A stretch of 60,000 nucleotides of DNA from Hydractinia symbiolongicarpus (lineage: Eukaryota; Cnidaria; Hydrozoa; Anthoathecata; Hydractiniidae): positions 21,761,650 to 21,821,649 of the forward strand of contig NC_079887.1 in assembly GCF_029227915.1 (NCBI RefSeq), read 5' to 3'. The notes under the pieces were generated by a model. The model made no database searches and was not told the DNA's origin. It saw nothing but the letters and a program-made list of their open reading frames with translations. Position numbers and translations under genes: made by a program. This document shows positions 45,200 through 56,329 of this stretch, piece after piece; position 1 is the first letter of the stretch, and each line of letters starts with the position of its first letter.

Positions 45200-45644
45200 T
45201 ATGTGTGTCCAAGTTAAAACACTATTTCCTCGTCAAATGACTGCATTTTTAACTTCTTTGTTTCCCAAAACTGAGATTTTTATTATCATAACTGTTTATT
45301 TTGTTACCTATAACAAGAAAAAACAATTTCAAACACAAAACAAGTGATTTAATCAAGAAAAACTAGAATATCGACCGTAGTTTTCAAGCGAAGCGCGTAT
45401 TTGTTTTATTATTTGACCAGTTAAATATCCGCTCAACCGGAATAAAGTACGCATGCGAATTTTTTTAACAACAACCGGCGTATTTTCTAATGGCGAGGGA
45501 AGTAATACAAGACGGAGGCAAATTCTAATAATTGGAATTTTAAAGTAACTAAACTGCTTGCGTTTTAAAATATTATTTATTTTTGGTTAGCGATTTTAAA
45601 CACATTTATGCTTTAAATTTCCGTAAATGCGTATTTATTACCAG
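45200..45644. other. Spacer without recognisable genes
   Basis: AT-rich sequence between the pogo-like gene and the next element. It contains CCGCTCAACCGG near 45430 and GCGAAGCGCG near 45390. It is presumably the 3' flank of the pogo-like element plus the left end of the element carrying ballast gene 4. Confidence 0.4.
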
Positions 45645-45811
45645 ACTTGACTATAAATCGTATTACTTTATGCGATGTATCCTCAAAGCTATTTGATTCC
45701 GAAATGTGCTCCAAGATTGAAGCAGACTCAAGAAAACGTCAGCTATTCGTAACACCTGTAGAAAAGCCAGGTAGAGAAACAACCATCGAACTATCTACAA
45801 AGTATTCGTGA
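45645..45811 (+). pseudogene. Possible THAP-protein C-terminal exon of element 4
   Basis: After a TTACCAG acceptor, a frame ends with RKRQLFVTP, then ETTIELSTKYS and TGA. It resembles the end of the THAP gene in the element at 54266-56197 (KRKLSLT...EVIIEQSAKYS). It converges on ballast gene 4, the arrangement seen in the other elements. The similarity is short and the exon is isolated. Confidence 0.35.
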
Positions 45812-46482
45812 CTTAAATAATACTTAAAATTTATATATAATTTTAATCCAATTCTTCTTTTTCCCTCAATGCCCATACAATGGCAATTTCAGGTATGGGT
45901 TCACCATCTTTATATCCAACATAAACTCCGCTCGGCTCAGGAAACACGTCTCTTATTTTATTGACAACACAACTAGGTATCACTCGACGAACTGCTCTCC
46001 CTATCCTATTATGCACCCACCAAGTAAACTGTCTATAATTTGCGTACCTATAAGTCCTGAAAATATAAAATAGTGCTTATATTTACTTTATATATTTAAT
46101 TCTGTAATTATGTTAAAATAATTCTGTAATTATGTTAAAAATATTTACTTGTTGGTTACGTTTTCTCGTCGTGGTCGATGACTCTCATTTGTGTCATGCA
46201 TTCCTACCAATGCGGTCCATAAAACCTCCTACAAAAGTATGATGCTGTGGAAGTTTTTATGTTCTGTAATGCAGTTATCTAAAAATGAGTATGATTTTCA
46301 CAATAGCGGAATCGCAATACTGACATGTGCCTATAAATCGCATATCAAAACTCACCGATCAAATTAAAAATATTCGCAGATTCTAACTCGCAACAGCAAA
46401 GACACTCCGCTTCGCTCGGCATTTCCTTACATTTTCCACACTTTCACCAAATGCTCACAGCAGCATCAACACGTGAAGCGAC

Positions 46483-46679
46483 TGTTGAAATATGTGACGC
46501 TCACTTGCTATCTTTTATTTAGTTGTGAACCGGTGGTTCTATTATTTTATGTTAGAACTGTCACGTGCATTATATTACGCACATTTTTTTTATTCTCTAC
46601 GTTTTTCTGTGATCAGCTTGTTTTTTATAAGAGAAAAAGTACTCTATGAGTGAGAAACTCTGTGTGTCTGTTTTTATCA
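46483..46679 (+). repeat. Copia 5' LTR
   Basis: Starts TGTTGAAATATG and ends TTTTTATCA. It is followed by GTTATGGGACCAGAC (46680-46694), a plausible primer-binding site, although the tRNA is not identified. Confidence 0.9.
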
Positions 46680-47129
46680 GGTTATGGGACCAGACACTTT
46701 AATGTTATATCGAGTACTGAAATAATTTTGTTTTGTTGAATTTGATTTTTTACAATGGCAACTGAAGACGCAACTTTCAAAATTGAGAAGCTGATTGCTG
46801 AAAATTATCATTCATGGAAATTCAACATGAAAATGTATTTAAAGGGGCACTCCAGTGAAAAAAAAATATTTGAAAAAAATGTTATTTTTATAAGACAATA
46901 CATAAATATGTCAAAATAAACCTTTTACAATCGTTAAAAATCTTTATTTATACCTTAATCGCGTCCGTAAACATCTTCAATTTCAAATAAATTTGCAAGG
47001 TCGCGTAAAGTCGAGAGGACTAGGTCCGAATAAATTAGCATACGTCACATCGTGCAAAAAGTCCGTGAGCTCAGCAGCACGCCTTCTAAAAGTTTTGTTT
47101 ACTTACTGTTTACATTGTTCGTTGATAAG

Positions 47130-48175
47130 ATGTCTTGTAATAATGACGAAGAATATAACTTAGAAAGCTCAGAATCGGATAATTCTCTTCATGAAAAAGA
47201 CTTTACAAAGCTACAGCCATACGAATTTGAACCTCTTGTGTCTGACGAGGAAGAAGTTAGTAACGGTGTAGAAAATGACGAGGTTTCTTTTACTGATGCA
47301 GAGCCACGTACGGGTAATGCAAATTGGTGTGAATGTGGAAATTGTAGAGCAATGGAAACCGATACTGAAAGCGTGTGCTGTGTCGACTCAAACGAAATTC
47401 CTGATGAGTTTTTCCAAGGTAGGTAGGATATATACTGCAAATATAATTTTTTTCTAAGCGAAATTTTCCTTTTTAAACAAATAAAAAATATATTTCATCG
47501 CTTTTCTTTTACATTCTTTTCGTCAAAAACTTTATCTTTTGCTTCAATAAAATAATCTTTCATCACTTTTTTTTTACTTCACAAGCCAATTTATTTTTAT
47601 TTCACGGTTCAACAATCTAATTCCTCCGCATGCGCTTTTTTTTGCACACAAATGCAAAGAAATCTTATGTAATGTTACATTTTCTCCGTGATGGAGAACA
47701 TTGAAATGCGTGATCGAAAGATCGAATAAGGTTCGTGTGGAAATGATAAGTTAGTAAAACGGGGGTATAAATATTGTATAATTGAAAATCACTCTTATCA
47801 TAGGTCATAAATGCGTTACAGAAGCTGCTGATTTTCAAGTGGTTGTTTTGACAAAAGCTGTTTTAGAAACTGCGTTATCTGCATTGCATGATTTGAGAGG
47901 AGACACTTTAGAATTAAAAAATGAGTAAGTAGCTCAACCTCGTTTCCAAGCCCTTCTTTTGTCCGAGAAAAAGAAGGTAAAAAACTGACAATAATGCCTC
48001 CCTTATTTTTCTATATAGATCTTATCGTTACGCTGGTTATAAACAGTTCACTTGGTGGATACACAGTCGATTGGGAAAAGGGGTGAGAAGAGTGATTCCT
48101 TCTTGTGTAGTATGGGCAATTCGAAGAAAATATCCGGCAGAAGATGAAAAATATGTTTTATTCAAAGAAAGTTGA
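47130..48175 (+). CDS. P2X7-ballast-like (P2RX7_C-type) gene of element 2, three exons, apparently intact
   Basis: Exons 47130-47418, 47804-47924 and 48019-48175 have GT/AG borders and compatible phases, giving roughly 188 residues. The ATG at 47130 is chosen because the acidic N-terminus typical of the family follows at once. Order: acidic Ser/Glu-rich region, PYEFEP motif, RTGNANWCECGNCRAM, a VCC pair, KCVTEAADFQVVVL, ETALSALHDLRG, then [25 protein letters not shown] and a stop. The Cys pattern and YRYA..RQF and RVIPSC blocks are those of the P2X7 receptor C-terminal ballast domain, which binds zinc and, in P2X7, guanine nucleotide. There is no channel part. It is the best preserved of the four copies in the window. 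Confidence 0.82.
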
Positions 48176-48202
48176 ATAAAAAGTTGAAAAAAAATAAAAA
48201 AG

Positions 48203-50067
48203 TCACGTTTTAAATCTTGTCCTGATGGCTTTAATGGCATCGCTTTTGTCGGGTTTTTCAACCTCTGTTATTCTTTCAGCAATTTCTCCTGTTTGTGGTA
48301 ACTTATCTTTTTCGTTGTCGATTGGTTCCAAAGTAGCCGTCATTAATTCTGCTAAATACGCCTTTTCTTTCTTCTCGGTAATTTTTTTTACGACCCAGGA
48401 TTGTGTTACTCGTGAAAAGACTTGTTTATAGCGGAGTACTCCTTTTTTGGTAACAGCCTGTTCACAATTAGTCCCCGAGTTAAAATCAAGGACAGCCAGC
48501 TGCGTGCGCGCGATCATACCTTCCATGCTGAAATGAATACGTTTCGGGCAATATTTGGTAAGCAAAGAATGGAATACCTCTAGGCTTCCCGTATGGCAAA
48601 AGTGCGCCAAATAGTTCATGTCGGCAAGAGTTTTTTTATTTTGCACAATAGTCTCCACTGCTTCATATGCAGGTGAATTCAACTTTAACCATTTGCGTTG
48701 CTGGTCTAATGTGGGGTGCGCACATTCATGGAAATATTCATTGCCTTGCCAAGAGTGGATTCCACGAATATGATAAAGAATGCTAAGCCACCTTTCACGT
48801 AAAACGTTTTCATTTTTGTCGCATGAAGCGCAGCACCACCATAAATGATTTATAATGGATTTGATCCAAGGTATCAGCTCAAGACATTCTTTGCGCTTCG
48901 CAGCAGCAGTCAAGCTTTTTTTCAAGCTTTTTCCAAAGTGCCAAACGTCGAACTGGTGGTTTATCTCAGGATGTTCTTTCTTCATGAATGCGCGGATTTG
49001 AACATGGCGATCTGTTGTTAATGCTGAAACTGTCACTTTGTGGTCACGCAGCTTATTTAGTAGCGTTACTAATCCCCACTTCTCCATTCGACTAGAATTC
49101 CCTGCAGTTCTAACATGAACAACTTGAAAGTCGATGATTTTATTGATGTCTACGCTCATTAGAGTGTACGTACCATACTTTGCACTGTAACCTGGAGAGT
49201 CACTTCGCCCATCACCAATCAAATTCCCTCTTTCGCAGCGCACTCAGAATAAATGTTATTTCGATATTTTTTATAAAAAGTGTTTAATTTTGGAAAAAGA
49301 ACGGACCTTTGAATATCATAGAAGGTGGACTTAGAGATAAACTGAAGCCTCAAAATACTCATCATTTCGGCAATGCGGGCGTATGTGTTTCCGGAATACA
49401 ATATGGCTGCAGAAAGTAATAAGTTCCCTGCTGCTCTTCCATTTACGATAGGTTGAGACTGCCAGCTGAAAACATGTTTATTTGGACAAATACTAGTAAC
49501 AATGATAAGAGTTCCACGTTTTACCACACGAGTAATGCACGTTTTTTGTAAACACGTGAAACAAACTTGAAATAATGTCAACAGACAAGACCAGAAAACA
49601 AGAAATTGTGCGTCGCTTTTGAGCCCTGGGTTACATTCAGCAGTGTCAAAAGACTCTTCTTCGCTGATATTTTCATCATAACTGTCGTCGATGTGAATTT
49701 GTAATTGCGGTGAGTATAAAGAATCATCAGAAGGGCACTCATCACCAGAGACGATATCATGATCACTTTCCATATTTGCATTCAGCAAGAATGTCACGTC
49801 AGCTTGCGGAGGAAAGGATAGGTCGGTGTTAGTAGACTTACATCGTCCGTGCGGAAGAGTAAATTTCACTTTTAAAACATCCTTCGTTGGTTGTATCTCA
49901 GGATGAATTGCCTCTAAGGGATCACATTGTGTTCTAACGGACCTGGTAAAAGTATTGGCACCAACCGATTTCTCTACCGTTTCCACAATTGCACTAACGC
50001 CTTGTTCCTTAACCAATGAAATTATTTCTTGTTCAGCGTATACTTCAAGGTCAACATCATCCTCCAC
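48203..50067 (-). pseudogene. Kolobok-like DDE transposase 2 (catalytic part, one frameshift)
   Basis: Two overlapping frames, 50067-49219 and 49243-48203, form one protein broken by a single-base frameshift near 49230. The first contains an acidic region and a Cys/Trp-containing block (WSCLLTLFQVCFTC) also present in element 1. The second holds the catalytic motifs: GDGRSDSPGYSAKYGTY, TTDRHVQIRAF, HQFDVWHFGKSL, NHLWWCCASC and HTGSLEVFHSLLTKY. Upstream exons near 50089 and 50307-50179 (a basic linker with KRKRQLTEDAVPTIF) connect it to the THAP exon. It ends at TAA or TGA near 48203, close to the convergent ballast gene stop at 48175. Confidence 0.8.
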
Positions 50068-50658
50068 ACTTAAAGCCTTTGCAACACACTAGAAAAAAAT
50101 GATCAGAATAACTTCCAAGAAAAAAGACAGGCACAACTCACATTTTGGCAATAGCATAAATTTTAAAAACACACTTGTTTTTTAGCGAAAGTTTCCAATC
50201 TTTTTGATGTCGATTCTCTTGAATTTTCAGGCTTACTAAAAGAAAAAATTGTTGGAACAGCATCCTCGGTCAGCTGTCTCTTTCTTTTGATACCAGTAAG
50301 TTCAGCCTAAATAAACAAAGATTAGAAGTAGCGCCGATGAAATGATGCTAATAAAATGGGCACATTTACCCCCTGAAAATATTCGGCAGGTCCTTCCATC
50401 AAAAAGCTTCTTTTTTGAAAAACAAAGAATAGAAACTTACGAGCGCTACGAAAGATACATGTCTAACTAGATAACTTTGTATTGGAAATTGGTATAGTGT
50501 TCTTTTATAATATAAATATGTAGAAAACGTTATTTGGTTGTGTTGTGGATATAAGTACAAATAATGAAATGAAGAAGAAATGAGAAACTTTGATCGCGTT
50601 GACTAGCTAAAATGGCATTTTTACGAAGTGGCAATATTTTAATATGGAAGATTATTAC

Positions 50659-50865
50659 CTGGAGATCCCTTTTAAAAGAACTATCTGTGAAGTGCGACGA
50701 ACAAATATAAAAACTTCGATCGCTTGGTAGATCACCTGTACGACGTATTTTGTTTAGCCATTTTTGTCTGAGTTCTTTCTTTTTCACAGACGGGATTCTG
50801 TGAAAACTGACTTCTTTACACTTTTCTGATCGATTGGTACATCCAAACGCAGAGCAACTAACCAT
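50659..50865 (-). CDS. THAP zinc-finger exon of Kolobok-like transposase 2
   Basis: 69 codons from the ATG at 50865 to a CAG/GTAATA donor. C2CH landmarks: CSAFGC, SFHRIP, RQKWL, ICSSHF and the closing F-KRDLQ. Intron position and phase match the THAP exon of element 1 (also ending RDLQ), which supports common descent of the two genes. Confidence 0.87.
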
Positions 50866-53674
50866 TTTTTAAAGATTTAAACGTAATTTACATACAAAAA
50901 GCGATTTAAATGTAAGCCAGAGGTCTTAACATGAACGTTCTCTGCGCTCGCTTAAACTTTCTGCACGATGTGATGTCATTGTTTATAATCGGGTCCAGTC
51001 CTAAATGAAATCGCGCCTGTCTGTTTTTTTATAAGAAAAAAATTGAATATGCGAAGGCTAGTACAACGATTTTAAATAAGGAAAACAAGTGAAGTAAGTT
51101 TTTTTTGATTTCTTATGCTTTTCTGAGTACGTATAAAACAAAAAAGAAAAAAGTGATTTTTACTGGAGTTCCCCTTTAATTGGAAAAGATCTTTGGGAGA
51201 TTGTAACCGGTGATGAAACCATAGAGGATGATATGCAGGAGGCTGAGAAACGTCGAATCAAGAAACGCGAGAACCAAGCGTTTGCCGCCATTTGTTTGGG
51301 AATTTCAACAAACTTACAAATTTACGTTTGCTCCACGAAATCGGCTAAGGAAGCATGGGAAAATCTTGAAAAACATTTTCAGCAAAAAACACTTTCAAAA
51401 AGGATTTTCTATCGGAGAAAATTATATTCAGCAAAGATGGCTAGAGGTCAAAATATGACTGAACACATAAACAACATTAAGACATTGTCAGAACACCTGG
51501 AAGCGATTGATGATGCTGTTGCAGAAAAGGACCTAGTTATTCTTCTTATTAGTAGTTTACCCGAAGAGTGTAACTATTTAATAACGGCGCCTGAAACAAT
51601 TGCTGAGGACAATCTAACTTGGGATTATGTGAGGGACAGGCTTATTCACGAAAGCGAAAAGAAAAAGCCTGCTGAAGCTGAAACTTCTGGTGATGCCCTT
51701 TTTTCGTCAAAGCCCAACAAAAAGAAATCCGGTAAATGTCATTACTGCAAGAAACCAGGACATTATGCTCGTGACTGTTTTAAGAAGAAAAGTGACCAGA
51801 AGAAAGAAAACGCAAATCTCGCTAACGATAATCACGATAATGAACTAGCTCTGAAATCCTCTGAAGTAAACGAGGATGAGTGGTGGATTGACTCTGGTGC
51901 TTCTTCTCACATGACCCATAATTTGAAAAGCTTAAGAGACTATTCCAGTTTTGAAACGCCTATAAAGGTAAAACTCGCCGATGATCACGTGCTGAATGCT
52001 TTCGGGAAAGGAAATGTACATTTGACCATTTTGAGCAAAAATGAAAAGGTCAAAACTGTGCTACATGACGTACTTTACGTGCCGAAGATCCAAAACAAAC
52101 TGTTCTCTCTATCTTACCTAACCGATAAGGGAGTCGATGTGCAGTTCAAAGGCAAGGATTGCGATATCACCAAGGAGGGGAAGCAGTATACTATTGGACA
52201 TAAGTACGGTAAACTTTACAAACTTAACACGATAAAGCCACGAAACGAGGAAACGTGCTGTATCGGGAAAACAATCAAACAGGATTCAATCGAGCTGTGC
52301 CACCAATGATACGGTCATCTGGGATACGACAACCTCAAACTCTTAAACGATAAAGAAATGGTAAATGGCCTGAATATCGATACCAAGGAAGCCGTCGATC
52401 GAATCTGCGAAGGATGTGCAATTGGGAAACAGCATCGCAAATCATTCCCAAAGAAATCGCAAAGCACCACAACCAGATTGCTCGAGCTGATTCACAGTGA
52501 CGTGTGCGGACCGATGGATGTACCTTCAGTGGGAGGTTTCAGGTACTTTGTGACTTTTATAGACGATTTCTCAAGATACACTACTGTCTACATGATGAAG
52601 CAAAAGTCTGAAGTGCTTGAAAAGTTTGGGGAGTTTGTAAACCTTGTTGAAAATCGCACTGGATTGAAAGTCGAACGATTACACGTGGAGAACAAAACTA
52701 TAAAACGCCTTCAGATAATGGTGGTGAATACTTCTCAAAGGACTTTGACGAATTCTGCAACAATCGAGGAATTCAACGTGAACCGACCATTCCATACTCT
52801 CCACAACAAAACGGAGTTGCTGAACGCATGAACCGCACCCTACTGGAAACTGCACGATCAATGCTGCATCACGCAAAAAAACCCTTAACCTATGGGCTGA
52901 AGCTGTATCTACCGCATCCTACACACGGAACCGAAGTCCTACTGCTGCACTGAAGGGAGCAACGCCTTATGTACTTTGGCACGGTAAAAAGCTTGAAGTT
53001 AGTGGCCTGAAAGTGTTTGGCTGCAAAACGTACGTGCATATTCCCGAATCAAAATGTAATGGAAAACTCCAGAAGAAATCGTTTCCATGCGTTTTTGTTG
53101 GATACCCTGCGAACGAAAACGGGTACAAACTGTACAATCCTGAAACGAGACAGATGCTTCGAAGTCGTGATGTCATCTTCGTAGAGAACGCTTTTCACAT
53201 CAAAAAATCGGACAACGTAACTCACGAATTTTTCACTGGAACATTCAGAGAAGCTGAGGCAGAAGCTGAAACGGAACAACCAGGAAACAACATCGGTGAA
53301 CCGCAAGTCGCTGTCGAAGAAGATGCCAGACCACAACGAGCAAGGAGACCACCTGACAGACTGAACGTTCTGACAGGTAATTGGTGGAACCTGATGGAGG
53401 TGGCATCGGTCGCAGCTATGGACACTGAGGAGCCAACGACCATTGAAGAAGCTTTAAGCGGTGTGAACTCAAAGCTGTGGTCTGAAGCACTTCGTAATGA
53501 ATTTGATTCGCTGAAACAGAACCAAACCTGGGACTTGGTTGACTTACCCCCCGGTAAGAACATTGTTGGCACTAAATGGGTGTTTAAGCACAAACGTGAT
53601 GCTAAAGGCGAGATCACCCAGTGTAAAGCTCGTCTACAGGGATACTCTCAAAAACCCGGTGTCGACTATTGGGG

Positions 53675-53872
53675 TGTTGAAATATGTGACGCTCACTTGC
53701 TATCTTTTATTTAGTTGTGAACCGGTGGTTCTATTATTTTATGTTAGAACTGTCACGTGCACTATATTACGCACATTTTTTTTTATTCTCTACGTTTTTC
53801 TGTGATCAGCTTGTTTTTTATAAGAGAAAAAGTACTCTATGAGTGAGAAACTCTGTGTGTCTGTTTTTATCA
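53675..53872 (+). repeat. Copia 3' LTR
   Basis: Matches the 5' LTR except for one T-to-C substitution and one extra T in a T run. It is preceded by GGGG, probably the remnant of the polypurine tract. Confidence 0.9.
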
Positions 53873-54050
53873 GTGACTTCTTCTTGATCAGTATCCTCAT
53901 CTCAGCTTTCCCAGCTGGAATCCGAGTCAGTACTTGGTTTAGTATTTCGCCTGATAGGCTCAAATTGTATCCTACCACATTTTCCCTGCTGCTCATTTTT
54001 TTGTTTGTTTCACAACTTCTGGGTATTGCAATTGAATGATGATTACTCAA

Positions 54051-54261
54051 CCGAAGTTAGTATTCATTTTCAAAGTTTCCTGAAATTTTCACGGGGTAAA
54101 TATACTCATCACCAATGAATTTCACTAGTAAAGTTTGAGTAAAAAATTCCAATGCGGAAGATGATTTACGATATTCTAAGAGGGGACGTCAGAGCACTCA
54201 CGGGTGAAGAAATTTATGAAACAATATGACGGATGGTTTACCTCGTGTCGGAGATGAATTT
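54051..54261. other. Short unidentified segment
   Basis: Lies between ballast gene 4 and the next element. No motif recognised. It presumably belongs to the right end of the element hosting ballast gene 4. Confidence 0.3.
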
Positions 54262-54575
54262 TTAAAGGGAATATGGCGTGAAAAATTATTTTTACATATA
54301 TAAACCACTTTTCAAAGTCATAAAAGAATATCTAGTTCTTATGTTTTGAAGATAAAAAAAACAAAAACAAACAACATAAAAAGTTTCACATGTTTACATT
54401 ATAGTCGCCTTCTTCAACGAGGTCGTTTTAACGCGGTCAGAGATCTGGACAGCGACTTACGTAAGCAATTGTATAGAAAAAAAAGTGAGCCCCCGTAAAA
54501 GTAGAAGGTTCTTTTTAGAAAAAATATGTAATGTTTTGAGAAAGTAAATAACAAACATTCATATTAAATTTTATC

Positions 54576-55330
54576 ATGGATCAACCAACGGTACTTGGTT
54601 TTCAGTTTGAACCAGAATTTCAGGATGATGAAGAACATTCTGAACCTGAAGAATATTCTGATATTTCTTTGGATGATGCGAACTTGCGAGCTATTACAGC
54701 GGAGGGAGATAGGAAGCTGGGGTCGATGGTTGGTGTACTTGTGGGCACTGCGTCGTATTGGATACGGAAAGAGAGTGCATATGCTGCCACGAGATAGACG
54801 AAATAAAATATTTCAAATTAGACGGTTTGCTTTAGTTTATTTCTATTTACAAAATAAACAGTGAAACAATTACACATACAATCTAGTACCCAAACCTTTT
54901 TTAGATTGCAGATGTATCACTGAGCACGATAGCTTTTCAAACGTTATGCTGGACAGGGGTGTTTTGTGGACTGCTTTGATATCGTTATATGACAGGGAAA
55001 ATGCATCTTTACCATGTGATAGGGATAACGTACCTAGCCAGTAAGTAGAGTTATATAAGAACATGTAATATATTATATTATCCATAAATGAAATATATAA
55101 CCTATTTTAGATCATATCGCTACGCATCGTACAGACAGTTTAGTTGGTTCATCCATACTAGGTTGGGACGAAGTGTGCGGAGAGTCATTCCTGCTTGTGT
55201 CGTTGCTAAAATAAGAACAGCCTTCCCTTCTGAAAGTGGTAATTACACTAGGTTTAGAGAGGGAGGAACGAATGTTCCCGAGATTGAAATGGTGTGGCAA
55301 TTTGCAGCTCACGAAGACGAAAGCGACTAA
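54576..55330 (+). pseudogene. P2X7-ballast-like gene of element 3
   Basis: From the ATG at 54576: LGFQFEPEF, a Glu/Asp/Ser-rich stretch, then a one-base loss near 54720 after which the Cys cluster reads GWCTCGHC and CICCHE. A following segment has CITEHDSFSNVML, and a donor lies near 55042. The last exon, 55111-55330, has SYRYASYRQFSWF, RRVIPACVVAKIR and PEIEMVWQFA. Stops between the second block and the cluster suggest an intron or more decay. The CITEH..F..V.L block is also typical of the P2X7 ballast. Probably inactive. Confidence 0.75.
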
Positions 55331-55426
55331 ACCGTTCATTAGTATACGTGTAAAATATCCATGTAAATAATATATGTATGAAAATAGTATGTAAATAATT
55401 ATATAAGCTAAAAAAATAAAAAGTCA

Positions 55427-55800
55427 CTACAGTTTTAATCTGCTATACTTAGCTGATTGCTCAATGATAACTTCACGGTCTTCTCTCTCTGATGGTGCTA
55501 CAGTCAAACTGAGCTTACGTTTGCTGCGCTTTTCCGTGGTTACCTTTCTATTTTCTTCAACTCGTGTGATTATATTACCGAGTATGTCAACAAGGTATAT
55601 CTGCGGGAATATCTGGTGTTGCATGTCCCAACTTGGATCAAAGCATTTTTCTTCAAAATGTTTTGAACAAACAAAGACCCTTTTAGGTAAATTTTTTCTC
55701 CGCAAAGCATGTATCCACTTTTTGCGCGTATCTTCATTTGAACTTTCTCGGGATTATTAGCCGTATGATTAGTACAACCTACAGCAGCACACCACGCCAT
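55427..55800 (-). pseudogene. THAP-domain gene of element 3
   Basis: The ATG at 55800 begins MAWCAAVGCTN (first Cys pair). After a frame change and loss of the central part, the frame continues RKKWIHALRRKNLP, VFVCSKHFEEKCF (Cys-His pair) and a basic/acidic tail ending AKYSRLKL. The stop is at 55427. The central SFFxFP segment expected in a THAP domain is missing, so DNA binding is probably lost. No transposase follows. Confidence 0.7.
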
Positions 55801-56329
55801 TTTAAGAAATATCGAAAAAAAGTTTTTGAGCATAAATGTTTTTAAAATATATCGACGGGGGTTAAATTGTATAAAATAAATCTAAGTTTCTATTATAAAT
55901 TATTAATAGGTTTAAGAACAAACTTCGCGTGCGGTGTGTGTGAAGAGGAAGGCTTCTGTATTTTCTATAAAATTGCTTACGTCACAGTAAATCGATTATG
56001 CTATATCGCACTTGATCGTGTTTTCATCAGAAACTATCATGGCGGTCGAAGAAGGCCACTCTCGTGGCGAAGGTTAAACTTTAAAGAACAATATTGTGCG
56101 TAAGAATTACTTTTTAAGATATATTAATGCTGAATTATTGTTTCGTGCTATATGAAGTTTTTATATGCAAATATTTATAAAACATGCTATATTCCCTTTA
56201 AATCTTTGAATAGGCATTATTAACTTATAAGTGCAAATTAAGGAAAAAAACTTAAGCGAATTTTAGGTCAACTTGATTTTTCTCGTAAGCTTTAATATCT
56301 TTAAAATAGAAATAATCGTGTAGCAAATT

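Larger units (their letters stand above)
46843..51175 (-). mobile_element. THAP/Kolobok-like DNA transposon 2, inserted in Copia gag
   Basis: The ends are AGGGGCACTCCAGT (46843-46856) and the complement of AGGGGAACTCCAGT (51162-51175), flanked by TTAA on both sides (46839-46842 and 51176-51179). Removing the element and one TTAA restores the gag reading frame, so the borders are exact. It carries two convergent genes: a P2X7-ballast-like gene on the plus strand and THAP plus transposase on the minus strand. This is the same architecture, in opposite orientation, as the element at 18572-21961. Confidence 0.93.
46755..53674 (+). pseudogene. Copia gag-pol, broken
   Basis: Gag starts at 46755 and is interrupted at 46842 by the Kolobok-like element, resuming at 51180. 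Visible domains: a gag helix region, a CCHC zinc knuckle (CHYCKKPGHYARDC, near 51740), an aspartic protease (WWIDSGASSHM, near 51882), an integrase with HLGYDNL, CEGCAIGK and DDFSRY, PQQNGVAERMNR in a shifted frame near 52800, then an integrase C-terminal part and the beginning of the Copia reverse transcriptase (WDLVDLPPGK, TKWVFKHKRD). Lesions: TGA at 52307-52309, frameshifts near 52690 and 52880, and loss of everything after the first reverse-transcriptase motifs. It cannot produce an active polyprotein. Confidence 0.85.
46483..53872 (+). mobile_element. Copia-type LTR retrotransposon, internally deleted, with a nested DNA transposon
   Basis: Two LTRs of 197 and 198 bp (TG...CA) flank gag and pol. 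The 5-bp flanks are GCGAC (46478-46482) and GTGAC (53873-53877), one mismatch. They also join correctly as the interrupted ballast gene, so they are accepted as the target duplication. The LTRs differ at about two positions, so the insertion is fairly young. The coding region runs gag, zinc knuckle, protease, integrase, then the start of reverse transcriptase, and passes directly into TGGGG and the 3' LTR. The rest of reverse transcriptase and RNase H is deleted, apparently up to a purine tract. A 4.3-kb Kolobok-like element sits in gag. Confidence 0.9.
45843..53995 (-). pseudogene. P2X7-ballast-like gene 4, split by a Copia insertion
   Basis: From the ATG at 53995, after loss of one base, the frame carries a QFEP motif and a Ser/Asp/Glu-rich stretch with one stop, up to 53873. 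The Copia element follows, and coding resumes at 46482. There the Cys cluster (KCGKCKEMPSEAECLCC) has its first Cys replaced by TGA, and further exons lie near 46240-46150. The last exon (about 46065-45843) reads [34 protein letters not shown] and a stop. Its ending is closest to the ballast gene at 54576-55330, so both come from one subfamily. The gene is dead. Confidence 0.7.
54266..56197 (+). mobile_element. Non-autonomous THAP/Kolobok-like element 3 (1.9 kb)
   Basis: Inverted ends AGGGAATATGGCGTG (54266-54280) and the complement of AGGGAATATAGCATG (56183-56197), flanked by TTAA on both sides (54262-54265 and 56198-56201). It contains only a ballast-like gene (plus strand) and a THAP gene (minus strand), convergent. 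No DDE core is present, so it would depend on another element's transposase. Confidence 0.88.

Noticed and set aside
47130-48175. A P2X7 receptor channel gene
   Set aside because: Only the cytoplasmic ballast-like domain is encoded. No transmembrane helices or extracellular ATP-binding part is visible, and the gene sits inside a transposon.
53675-53872. Solo LTR inserted into a Copia reverse transcriptase
   Set aside because: The flanks TGGGG and GTGAC are not a duplication, while GCGAC/GTGAC around the whole element rejoins the interrupted ballast gene. The LTR is the element's own 3' LTR, although the nearby orphan RT piece remains puzzling.
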